DNA of 37,619 bases from Chloroflexota bacterium. Its GTDB lineage: Bacteria > Chloroflexota > Anaerolineae > Anaerolineales > UBA4823. Of this stretch, positions 1 through 7,621 are shown in pieces (position 1 is the stretch's first letter; every line of letters starts with the position of its first letter). Below the pieces are notes generated by a model. That model worked only from the letters and a program-made list of their open reading frames with translations. It did no database searches and was not told where the DNA came from. The translations under genes were made by a program, and so were the position numbers. The stretch lies in NCBI GenBank assembly GCA_029557965.1, contig JAKQIM010000017.1, positions 1 through 37,619 on the forward strand. Reading direction: 5' to 3'.

Positions 1-1098
1 AATGGGAACCACCCCGCTCTGCGTGGGCGTGAAAATGTTGTAGAACAGGTTGGTATCGCCAGTCAGGGCGCTGCCAGAGGCAAGGTCTACCCCTGCATCG
101 GCATTGGCCAGGATATTGTTGCGCAGCAGCAAGCCGCCGCCTGCGCTCACCCCGATCAACTCCTGGTTGTAATAATCGCCGTTGATCGTGTTATGGACGA
201 AATTGAGCCAGGCATTTTTCACGCCAATTACCGTCGGCCCATTAGGGGCATAGTTGCGGATAAAGACATTGTTGGTAAGGGTATACGTCCCGCCATCCAC
301 CAAGATGGCGCCTGCGGTGCCGGTGAGGGCGCTGTTCTCTTGGAAATAAGAGCGCTCAATGGTGACCAGCGAATCCGTCAAAGCCACGGCGCTGCCCCAG
401 GCGCCAATGCCCGAAGCAAAAGTGACCTTGCTCACCAGGCTGCCGGTGAGCGCCTGGGTGGCGCAGAGCGAAGCCCCCCCATCTGTAGATTGGTTGAGGT
501 AGAAAGAGCCGTCTTCAAAACGCAGCCGGCCATCGTGAAACCATAAGGCACAGGCGGGGCTGTGGTTCTGGTTAAAGCGCACGCCTTGCAGGGTCAAATT
601 GGCATGGTCGGCGTATACAGCCGATCCGGTTGGGCCATCTGCACCGTAAAAATAGAAATAGCGCAGGCTGACGACGGCATTGTTGTCGATGTAGATGGCG
701 CGCGCCCCGGGCGGGGGGATCAGGTTAATGGCCGTCATATCTGAGGGCGGCTCGGCGAAGGAAGGTTCGTAACCGCCGATCAGGGTCAGGGTCTTCGAGA
801 TGTAAAGGATCTGCTCATGCCCGCCGCGGATAAAGGTTTGAGAATAATAGGTTGAAGATGCGATCTTGATCACATCTCCAGGCGCGGCCGCATCCACCGC
901 CAGTTGGGGGTGTGTATAACACGGCGTGTAGGTGATCGTTTCGCCGCACACTCCATCCCCATCCACGTACAGGGTGGCCGCGCTGGGCGCCGCCAGGGCC
1001 GCCTGCTGCCCGGCCCCTGCCAAGAGCAGCCCTGCCAGGGCGCAGCCGAACAAGATCACAACAGAAAGGGTAAAAAACTGCCGTGTTTGGGTGAGCAT
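1..1098 (-). CDS. Secreted right-handed beta-helix (pectin-lyase-like) protein, 3' end cut by window
   Basis: The frame is open from an ATG at 1098 to base 1 without a stop, giving 366 codons; the C-terminus lies off the left edge. The start is supported by AGGAGG at 1104-1109, five bases upstream. Residues 1 to about 35 form a signal peptide (a Thr/Gln/Arg start, then a long Leu/Val/Ala core ending near QQAALAAPSA). The mature part opens with TLYVDGDG and CYTHPQLAVDAAAPGD, the usual entry to DUF1565/pectin-lyase-like folds. Short beta-rungs follow with recurring Asn/Gly turns, for example LTLIGGYEP, VSLRYFYFYG, LTLQGVRFNQN, VTIERSYFQENSA and LLLRNNILANADAG. Family knowledge suggests an extracellular surface or polysaccharide-binding protein. 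No catalytic residues can be assigned, so enzyme activity is not claimed. It lies just downstream of the ABC exporter gene, separated by a large palindrome. Confidence 0.8.
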   Translation of the reverse strand, partial: MLTQTRQFFTLSVVILFGCALAGLLLAGAGQQAALAAPSAATLYVDGDGVCGETITYTPCYTHPQLAVDAAAPGDVIKIASSTYYSQTFIRGGHEQILYISKTLTLIGGYEPSFAEPPSDMTAINLIPPPGARAIYIDNNAVVSLRYFYFYGADGPTGSAVYADHANLTLQGVRFNQNHSPACALWFHDGRLRFEDGSFYLNQSTDGGASLCATQALTGSLVSKVTFASGIGAWGSAVALTDSLVTIERSYFQENSALTGTAGAILVDGGTYTLTNNVFIRNYAPNGPTVIGVKNAWLNFVHNTINGDYYNQELIGVSAGGGLLLRNNILANADAGVDLASGSALTGDTNLFYNIFTPTQSGVVPI

Positions 1099-1131
1099 AT
1101 GCGCCTCCTGATCCTGGATTGTAAAAGTATA

Positions 1132-1184
1132 ATCTAGAATAATGAAAATGTGGTGCCGGGCACCACATTTTCATTATTCTAGAT
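1132..1184. repeat. 53-bp perfect palindrome (26-bp arms) at the end of the ABC exporter gene
   Basis: Bases 1132-1157 and 1159-1184 are exact reverse complements around a single central base at 1158. The core is GGTGCC/GGCACC and the outer arms are A/T-rich (ATCTAGAATAATG). The right arm runs over the TAA stop of the ABC exporter (1174-1176). The left arm ends 33 bases before the beta-helix start. As RNA it would form a very stable stem, so it may end transcription of the exporter gene, although no clear U-run follows on the minus strand. It could also be a mobile extragenic palindrome. A TATACT box lies just past it (1121-1126, minus strand) and may serve the beta-helix gene. Confidence 0.85.
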
Positions 1185-2913
1185 GTTGTTGGACGGTGAC
1201 CAGGCGCTTATACAGGCCGTCTTGCGCCAACAGCTCGGCATGGGTGCCCATCTCTGCGATCTGCTTACCTTCCAGCACCACGATGCGGTCGGCGTTGCGG
1301 ATGGTGGACAGGCGGTGGGCGATGATGATGGTGGTGCGCCCCACCATCAGGCGCTCTAAGGCTTGCTGGATGAGCAGCTCGGTCTCGGTATCAACAGCCG
1401 AGGTGGCCTCATCCAGGATGAGAATGGGGGTGTCTTTGAGCAGGGCGCGGGCGATGGAAAGGCGCTGCTTCTGCCCGCCCGAAAGCTTGACGCCGCGCTC
1501 GCCGATCAATGTGTCGTAGCCGTCTGTAAGATGCTCGATGAACTCATGGGCGTTGGCGGCCCTGGCGGCGGCAATGATCTCAGCTTCAGAGGCGCCGGGC
1601 CGGCCGAAGAGGATGTTCTCGCGCACCGTGCCGTGGAAGAGGAAGACGTCTTGCAGCACGATGCTGATCTGCTTGCGCAGGCTGTCCAGGCTCAGCTCAC
1701 GGATGTCGCGGCCATCCAGGGTAATGCGCCCGGCAGTGACATCGTAGAAGCGCGGGATCAGGCTGACGATGGTAGACTTGCCCACCCCGGTGGGCCCCAC
1801 CAGGGCCAGCATGCTGTGGGCGGGCACCTGCAGGCTGATGTTTTCGAGCACGGTTTCGCCCTGGTTATACTGAAAGCTGACGTTTTCCAGGCCGATATGC
1901 CCTTCGGCGCGCCCCTTGAGCTCCAGGGCGCCGGGCGGGTTATGCGGCTCAGGCTGCTCAGCCAGCAGCTCGGTCACGCGGTCGGCGCCTGCCAGCGAGT
2001 TCTGCACAGCCTCCCAGGCATTGCCCAGGGCGCGCACCGGCTGGTAGAACAGGTCCAGGTAGAGGAAAAAGGCCACCAGGTCGGCAATGGGCAGGCTGCC
2101 CTGGTAAGCCAACCGTCCGCCAAAGTAGATCACCACCAGCGTCCCCAGGGAAGAGGTGAAATCTACAAAAGGCTGAAAGGTAGCCATCAGGCGCAGGGCG
2201 CTGAGCTGAGAGGTGCGGAAGCGCTCGATGCCCTGCCCCACTTGTTTGAGCGATTCTTCTTCGCGGGTAAAGGCTTTGATCTCGCGAATGCCAGAGATGT
2301 TGTCGTTGAGAATGGCGTTCAGCTCGCCCAATTCTTTCTGGCGGTGAACAAAAGCCGGGCGCACGCGGCGGGCATAGATGCGCAGAGAGAGCACCACCAG
2401 GGGGATGGGCAGCATTGAAAGCAGGGTCAACTTCCAGTTCAGGCTGAAGAGCACCGCGCTGACCCCCACGAAGGTGAGCACATTCACCACCACATCTGGC
2501 ACGGCGTGCGAGATGAGCTGTTCGAACAGGTCGGTATCATTGACCACGCGCGACATCATCTGCCCGGTTTGCTTATCCTCGTAAAAGCGCAGGCTGAGGC
2601 GTTGAAGGTGATCGTACACCTGCCGGCGCAGGTCAGCCACCACGCCCCAACCGGCAATATGCGCCATGTAAGAGCGCAAGAACTGCAACCCGGCGCGCGC
2701 AATGTAAACGATCAGCACCACCAGGGCCAGCTTATCGATAAAGCTCAGCGTTTCAGGAGAAATACCCGGATCGGTAACGGCGCTGACGAGCATGCGCACG
2801 ACCCACGGGATAAGCAACTGCGCCCCTACCAACAAGAGCATGCTGAGGATGGTGAGCAGAAGCGGGACGGTATATTTGCGGGCAAATGTAAAGACGAATT
2901 GGAGGGCTTTCAT
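1174..2913 (-). CDS. MsbA-like ABC exporter, fused membrane and ATPase domains
   Basis: A 579-residue half-size ABC exporter, expected to work as a homodimer in the cytoplasmic membrane and to move lipids, drugs or peptides outward. The transmembrane domain spans about residues 10-305 with six hydrophobic segments. The ATPase domain follows. Counting from a GTG nine bases further upstream, Walker A GPTGVGKST is at 376-384, signature LSGGQKQR at 480-487, Walker B ILILDEATS at 500-508 and the H-loop His at 536. All catalytic motifs are intact. The ATG at 2913 is preferred over the GTG at 2922 because AGGTG lies six bases before it. A TATAAT box sits upstream at 2956-2961. The gene is not in an obvious operon with the sensor gene upstream, because a hairpin separates them. 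The substrate cannot be read from sequence. Confidence 0.93.
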   Translation of the reverse strand: MKALQFVFTFARKYTVPLLLTILSMLLLVGAQLLIPWVVRMLVSAVTDPGISPETLSFIDKLALVVLIVYIARAGLQFLRSYMAHIAGWGVVADLRRQVYDHLQRLSLRFYEDKQTGQMMSRVVNDTDLFEQLISHAVPDVVVNVLTFVGVSAVLFSLNWKLTLLSMLPIPLVVLSLRIYARRVRPAFVHRQKELGELNAILNDNISGIREIKAFTREEESLKQVGQGIERFRTSQLSALRLMATFQPFVDFTSSLGTLVVIYFGGRLAYQGSLPIADLVAFFLYLDLFYQPVRALGNAWEAVQNSLAGADRVTELLAEQPEPHNPPGALELKGRAEGHIGLENVSFQYNQGETVLENISLQVPAHSMLALVGPTGVGKSTIVSLIPRFYDVTAGRITLDGRDIRELSLDSLRKQISIVLQDVFLFHGTVRENILFGRPGASEAEIIAAARAANAHEFIEHLTDGYDTLIGERGVKLSGGQKQRLSIARALLKDTPILILDEATSAVDTETELLIQQALERLMVGRTTIIIAHRLSTIRNADRIVVLEGKQIAEMGTHAELLAQDGLYKRLVTVQQHLE

Positions 2914-2955
2914 ACATGGCACCTGTAGTGGACTTGAGTTCGGGTTAGCGGGCAG

Positions 2956-2961
2956 ATTATA
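2956..2961 (-). promoter_or_regulatory. Candidate -10 box (TATAAT) for the ABC exporter
   Basis: A perfect minus-strand TATAAT lies about 43 bases before the exporter ATG, in the gap after the sensor gene's hairpin. No good -35 hexamer is seen at 16-18 bases. The assignment rests on the -10 match and position only. Confidence 0.4.
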
Positions 2962-2990
2962 CTACGGTCTATGAGGGCCACCACGCACAA

Positions 2991-3023
2991 GGGCCATGCG
3001 GCGCACAGGCAAGCGCATGGCCC
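2991..3023 (-). terminator. Candidate terminator hairpin after the HD-GYP gene
   Basis: GGGCCATGCG (2991-3000) pairs perfectly with CGCATGGCCC (3014-3023) around a 13-base loop. The hairpin begins 22 bases past the sensor gene's stop. No strong U-run follows, so it could be a weak or factor-assisted terminator, or an mRNA 3'-end stabiliser. Confidence 0.5.
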
Positions 3024-3044
3024 CGGCTGGCAGGGTTGTGGCTG

Positions 3045-5915
3045 TCAGGCGATCATACGTAAAAAGATCGCCACCACCTGGGGGTCAAACTTCTTGCCGG
3101 ATTCAGATTTGATGTATTCAACGGCCTTCTCATAACCCCAGGCCGGGCGGTAGGGGCGGTCAGAGGTGATGGCATCCCACACATCTGCCACCGAAAAGAG
3201 GCGCGCCGAGAGGGGGATCTGCTCCCCTTTCAGCCCACGCGGATAGCCGGTGCCATCCCAATTCTCGTGGTGGCAGTAGGGGATATCCAAAACGGGATGC
3301 AAGTAAACGACCGGCGAGAGCATGTCATAAGCCAGCTTGGGATGCTGGCGCATGATCTCCCATTCTTCTTCGTTCAGGCTGCCGGGCTTGTGCAAGATTT
3401 GATCTGGAATGCCCATCTTGCCAATATCGTGCAGCAGGGCGCCGCGCCGGATGTGGACCAGCTCGGAATCGCTCATTCCCATGGTATGCGCCAGGCGTTC
3501 GGTCAGGTCAGCCACGCGCTGGGTGTGGCCCTCGGTTTCACGGTCGCGCAGGTCCAGGGCATGCGACCACCCCTCGATCGTGGCGTCATAAGCCACCACC
3601 AGCTCGGCGTTTGAGCGCTGCAGCTCGCTGAACATATTGGCATTGTCCAATGCAATAGCAGCCTGGCGCGCCAGGGTCTCTAAGAAGTCCACCCATTCAT
3701 CATCCGGCTGGAGGGGGCTGCGGTGAAAGATTTCTAAGACACCCTTGGCCTGGCCCTTGGCAATCAGCGGCGCGCCATAATAGGTCACAAAACCCTCTTC
3801 ATCCAAGGCGGCTGCCAGGCGCGAGGCCGAGGTCTCGAGGCTCAAGATGGGCAGGCTGAGGATCTCGCGGCGCAAAGCCACCAGGCCAGCCAGGGCTTCG
3901 CCGATGCGCACCCGCGTCCGAGAATAGGCGCCGGCGCGGAAACCGCGCCCGGCGGCGTAAGAGAGCACCTGCGAGTGCGGGCTGATCAAGAAAACTGCTG
4001 CGGCATCCACGCCCAGTTGGGTTTGCACCTGCTCCAGCATGATGCTGAGGGTCATTTTTAGATCCAGGCTGGAGGTAATGGCCACGTCGATATCGCGCAG
4101 CGCCTCCACATAGCGCAAACGGCGCTCGGTCTCCTTGATCAGGTGGGCATTCAGCAGGGCCATGGCCACGCGTTCGGCCAGCTCTTGCACAAAGGCCTGG
4201 TCTTTATCCGCAAACTCGGGCTGGCCAAGCCGGCGCGCCAGGCTGACAACCCCAAACGAACGCCCCTGCGCCTTGATCGGCGCCAGCAGCACGCCCCCAT
4301 CGGCCATGTCTTCGCACACAGAGCCCATCTCAGACCGCAGCTTTTCCTTCCAGTCGTCGATGTCAACCGGGGCCAGGCGCAAAGGCTGGACGTTTTCGAT
4401 TGCCCGCTGGATCAGGCTGCCTTCCAACGGCAGCTTGCGCATGGTCTCACGCATGGTAGCTAAAATACCGGGGTTGGGGTGGAAGAGCGCCACCGGCTCA
4501 GCTACCTGGTGTTTTTCATCCAATAGATGAATACAGCACACGTCGTCCAACAGCTCGCCAATGCGCTGGGCCACCAACTGCAAAGCCTGCTGCGGCTCAC
4601 GCCCGATGGTGGCCAACACCTGCGAGACCGCATCCAGGGCAGCCAGGCGGGTGTTGCTGTACATCAGGTCTTCCTCGGCGCGCCGGCGGGCAGTGATATC
4701 TTCAATACTGCCCTCGAAGTACAGCGGGACGCCGTTCTCATCCTTCACCATGCTGGAGTTTTCTCTGCCCCAGATGATGCTGCCGTCGTAGCGGCGCATA
4801 CGAGCTTCAAACTGGCGCACCCCACCCTCTGCCTCGACCTGCTTCTGCCAGTGCAGCCGGTCTTCAGGATTGAGGTACAGGTTATACGCCTGGGTTGCCA
4901 GCAAAGCCTCTCGGTTGGGGTAGCCGAGCATATTGACGAACATATCGTTGGCATCCAGCACCTGGCCGGAGGGCGATGAACGATACAAGCCCACCGGAAC
5001 GCCATTGAACAGGGTGCGGTAATGGGCTTCGCTGGCCTGCAGGGCCACCTGGGTCTGTTCCAGCTGGCGGATATTCTTTTCCAATCCGCCAAGGGTACGC
5101 TGGAGCTGGGCTTTCATGTGGTTCAAGGTGGCGGCCAGGATGCCGATCTCGTCAGTGCTTTCTACCGGCAGGGTTTCATCCAGGTTGCCCTGGCGCAGCT
5201 TTTCAACGCCACGGTGCAGGCGAGCAAGCGGTAAGACAATGTACTTAAAGCTGCGGGCCGTCATGATGCCTGCCAAGACGGCAGACGACAACCCCAACAG
5301 CACCATGCCAACCAGCGTCCTTTGTTTCAACTGGTTGACCTCATCTTGGGCAGCCAGCAGCCGCTGGGCTTCATAATCTTGAAAGTCAGTGATGGCCTGC
5401 TGCAAGGGGATTTCGTAATTCGAGATCAGGATCTCCAGCTCCTGGTGGGTGCGTGGGCCGTAAACTATTTCATTGCTGTGGGCCGCCATCAAACGGTTGA
5501 TCTGGAGATTCAGGTTCACCACCCGCTCTTGGATCTGGGCCAGCTTGGTGCGCTCTTCCAGGTCGCCAGGCGAGGTTTGCTCCACGGCCTGCTCGATCAA
5601 CTGGTTCAAAAGCAGGCGTTGGCTGGCCATGGCCCCTTCCAGGGCCAGGTGCTGTGTCTCAATGACCTCAGGAGACTCGTTTTGTACACAGTTGGTGACG
5701 ATATGGCGCTGCACCAGGTTGATCAGGATCAGGTTTTCAGACCTGATCTGGCTGCCCATGGCCGAAAGATTATTGCGCGCCTGCGCAGCCGTAAAACCGG
5801 CCGACATGCCGCTGACAGCCAGGCTGGCCAACAGCACGGTGCCAATGGTCAACAATGCCAGCAGGGCAAAGTTGAGTGCCAGGCGGCGGGTGATGACTCC
5901 TCGAAACCAGTTCAT
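3045..5915 (-). CDS. Membrane sensor c-di-GMP phosphodiesterase: HAMP-PAS-GAF-GAF-HD-GYP
   Basis: A 956-residue signalling protein that likely hydrolyses cyclic di-GMP in response to an external cue. Approximate architecture: TM1 12-38; an extracytoplasmic, mostly helical sensor 40-200; TM2 202-222; HAMP 223-275 with a following coiled coil; PAS 298-412; GAF 425-598; GAF 615-765; HD-GYP 785 to the end. The hallmark motifs are intact: LLHDIGKMGIPD with its HD pair near 830, and HHENWDGTGYPRG near 884-896 including GYP. The start chosen is ATG 5915. A TTG six bases upstream is possible, but no good Shine-Dalgarno is seen for either. The gene starts 10 bases after the stop of the binding-lipoprotein gene, so the two are almost certainly co-transcribed. 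The pairing suggests the lipoprotein may deliver a ligand signal to this protein; that link is inference. Confidence 0.92.
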   Translation of the reverse strand: MNWFRGVITRRLALNFALLALLTIGTVLLASLAVSGMSAGFTAAQARNNLSAMGSQIRSENLILINLVQRHIVTNCVQNESPEVIETQHLALEGAMASQRLLLNQLIEQAVEQTSPGDLEERTKLAQIQERVVNLNLQINRLMAAHSNEIVYGPRTHQELEILISNYEIPLQQAITDFQDYEAQRLLAAQDEVNQLKQRTLVGMVLLGLSSAVLAGIMTARSFKYIVLPLARLHRGVEKLRQGNLDETLPVESTDEIGILAATLNHMKAQLQRTLGGLEKNIRQLEQTQVALQASEAHYRTLFNGVPVGLYRSSPSGQVLDANDMFVNMLGYPNREALLATQAYNLYLNPEDRLHWQKQVEAEGGVRQFEARMRRYDGSIIWGRENSSMVKDENGVPLYFEGSIEDITARRRAEEDLMYSNTRLAALDAVSQVLATIGREPQQALQLVAQRIGELLDDVCCIHLLDEKHQVAEPVALFHPNPGILATMRETMRKLPLEGSLIQRAIENVQPLRLAPVDIDDWKEKLRSEMGSVCEDMADGGVLLAPIKAQGRSFGVVSLARRLGQPEFADKDQAFVQELAERVAMALLNAHLIKETERRLRYVEALRDIDVAITSSLDLKMTLSIMLEQVQTQLGVDAAAVFLISPHSQVLSYAAGRGFRAGAYSRTRVRIGEALAGLVALRREILSLPILSLETSASRLAAALDEEGFVTYYGAPLIAKGQAKGVLEIFHRSPLQPDDEWVDFLETLARQAAIALDNANMFSELQRSNAELVVAYDATIEGWSHALDLRDRETEGHTQRVADLTERLAHTMGMSDSELVHIRRGALLHDIGKMGIPDQILHKPGSLNEEEWEIMRQHPKLAYDMLSPVVYLHPVLDIPYCHHENWDGTGYPRGLKGEQIPLSARLFSVADVWDAITSDRPYRPAWGYEKAVEYIKSESGKKFDPQVVAIFLRMIA

Positions 5916-5925
5916 AAACAAAGGC

Positions 5926-7287
5926 CTAAGGACACTCTGCCCCAGGGAAGCCCTCGCGGATCCACTGCTCGGTGGTCACGCCCTGTGGCGGGGTTACACA
6001 TGCTGCCGGGTAAATGACGATATCTTCGATTTGCACCCGGCCTGTATCCGGGTCATAGGCGCCCACCGTTCCATAAACAGCCGGTTCCACAGCCTGGTGG
6101 CCTGAGCCAATCGAAAGGCTGATCACCCCGCTGGGGGTGGGGTATTCCAGGTATTCAAAGGCTGTGATCACGTCCTCCAGCGCAGGCCAATGACCCTGCG
6201 CCGCAGCAGCGTTTTCGTAGGCCATCTTAATACCCAGCAAGGCCTGCGCCATGTGGTAGACCGGGTAAGTGGGCAAAGTTCCGTACCGTTCAGAATACAA
6301 CCCCACCAGCCAGGTATTCAGCTCGCTGTCTGGCGCCATCACGCCGTGCGGGCCATGTGCGCCAATGATCGTGCCGGCAGGAATGCGCTCAGCCAGCATC
6401 GGCAAGCCCGACTCACCCACGCTCATCAACACCGTGCTGAAATCAAAAAGCCTGGCAGACGAGGCCTGTCTCACGAAGACTTCTAAATCGCCGCCCCAAA
6501 AACTGGTATGCACCACCTGCGGGTTAGCCGCCCGCAGGGCGGCGATCTCAGCGTCATAATCACCGGCGTACAGCTTGGGGAACTGCGCCCCCACCACCTG
6601 CACCTCAGGCCGCAGCCGGTGGATGGTCTCGCGGAAGTGGGCCCAAGAATCTTGCCCCCAGGAATAATTTTGGTTAATGCCTGCGATCGTTTGCAGGTCG
6701 GGCATCTGGTGCAGCAGGTATCGCGCCCCCCCCAGACTGTCGATGGCCTGGTGGGCATTGGTGCGGAAGACGTAGCGATAATCGCGCTCTTCGAAGAGGC
6801 GGCTGGTGCCGCAGTCAAAAGCGATCGTCAGTTTCTGCATCTCCTCAGCCACCGGGGCAACCGCCATGCAGTCGCCGCTCGAGATGTAGCCAATCACCAG
6901 GTCCACCTGTTCTTCTTCGAACAAGCGGCGCAGCTCAGCCACCTGCTGTTCGGCGCCGCCCGATTCATCCACATAAACGGGCACGATGGGCACCCCGCCG
7001 ATGCCAGGCGTATCGTAGGGGGCCGGGGCCTGGCCGCTGTTCAGGCTGTCGATCATGGCCTGGGCGCCATCACGCGCCGGCAGGCCAAACGGCTCGGCCG
7101 CCTCACCGGTCAAAAAAACCACAATCCCAATCCGCAAGCCTTGTGCCTGCGCTGGCGCACCCGAAACGATGGGGGCATAAATACTGTGCATAACTGGAGA
7201 AGGCGCCGCCGGGCTTATAGGCGCGCAGGCAGAGAGCAATACCCCCCCGATCAGAAAGTACGCAAGAAAACGGGATATCATTTTCAT
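5926..7287 (-). CDS. Leu/Ile/Val-type extracellular substrate-binding lipoprotein (Peripla_BP_6)
   Basis: A 453-residue ligand-binding protein of the branched-chain amino-acid/amide type. It has a lipoprotein signal whose Cys lies in LLSAC at residue 21, so it should be tethered to the outer face of the membrane. The mature fold begins with LRIGIVVFLTGEAAEPFG, continues with QVDLVIGYISSGDCMAVAPV, and shows the two-lobe pattern of the family (INQNYSWGQDS, TSFWGGDLEVF). ATG 7287 is chosen because it immediately precedes the signal peptide and lies about 19 bases downstream of a TATAAT box. A longer TTG-started frame from 7371 would begin upstream of that promoter. No permease or ATPase genes of the liv type are adjacent; the next gene is the HD-GYP sensor. 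It may therefore act in sensing rather than import, which is inference. Confidence 0.88.
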   Translation of the reverse strand: MKMISRFLAYFLIGGVLLSACAPISPAAPSPVMHSIYAPIVSGAPAQAQGLRIGIVVFLTGEAAEPFGLPARDGAQAMIDSLNSGQAPAPYDTPGIGGVPIVPVYVDESGGAEQQVAELRRLFEEEQVDLVIGYISSGDCMAVAPVAEEMQKLTIAFDCGTSRLFEERDYRYVFRTNAHQAIDSLGGARYLLHQMPDLQTIAGINQNYSWGQDSWAHFRETIHRLRPEVQVVGAQFPKLYAGDYDAEIAALRAANPQVVHTSFWGGDLEVFVRQASSARLFDFSTVLMSVGESGLPMLAERIPAGTIIGAHGPHGVMAPDSELNTWLVGLYSERYGTLPTYPVYHMAQALLGIKMAYENAAAAQGHWPALEDVITAFEYLEYPTPSGVISLSIGSGHQAVEPAVYGTVGAYDPDTGRVQIEDIVIYPAACVTPPQGVTTEQWIREGFPGAECP

Positions 7288-7305
7288 AAAATTCAGGCCG
7301 TTTTG

Positions 7306-7335
7306 ATTATAACAGCATATAAGTGCAAAGGCCAA
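7306..7335 (-). promoter_or_regulatory. Candidate promoter for the binding-lipoprotein/HD-GYP pair
   Basis: On the minus strand TTGGCC (7330-7335) is followed by an 18-base spacer and TATAAT (7306-7311). The -10 is perfect and the -35 is weak. Transcription would begin about ten bases before the ATG at 7287, which fits the short start chosen for that gene. Confidence 0.5.
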
Positions 7336-7383
7336 AACCCTACGCCCTGTTTTAAGGTGATCGCGTATCAAACGGTTGGTCAG

Positions 7384-7585
7384 TTAGCCGCACGGGTACA
7401 AGCTCTGGAAGTTCACGTATTCAAGAACAGTCGAAACAGAGGCAAACCACGCTGGCTCCAGGGGTGCCCCGGCTGGTCGAACACCGATTGCAGCGCCGCA
7501 TCCAGTCTCTCGCGCGGCAGCACCCCTTCCGGCTGCGCGCCGGGATCCGTTGTGAGCGGATGACGAACTGGTCAGGGGCATTTCT
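7384..7585 (-). pseudogene. Possible frameshifted coding remnant (unrecognised)
   Basis: The 334-base gap 7288-7621 holds the promoter above and this stretch. No single frame looks like a protein here, but three consecutive pieces in different minus-strand frames do: APDQFVIRSQ, then PGAQPEGVLPRERLDAALQ to FDQPG, then APLEPAWFASVSTVLEY to a TAA at 7384. Read together they resemble the C-terminal tail of a real gene broken by two small indels. The family is not recognised. A 65-codon frame (7384-7581) can be drawn, but half of it is poor coding sequence. Confidence 0.22.
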
Positions 7586-7621
7586 AAAAATACTTCCTCT
7601 ATACCTTCCGCATAGAAATTA

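Noticed and set aside
815-1174. Minus-strand frame starting inside the palindrome
   Set aside because: It is out of frame with the beta-helix gene, which has a signal peptide and an AGGAGG ribosome site at 1098. Its first residues come from the palindrome.
1132-1184. Palindrome as an insertion sequence
   Set aside because: There is no transposase, no flanking direct repeat and no internal cargo. It is kept only as a repeat or terminator.
1363-2418. Long plus-strand open frame opposite the ABC exporter
   Set aside because: It mirrors a strong minus-strand gene with all ABC motifs. Its translation is low-complexity and family-less, as expected from GC-rich antisense frames.
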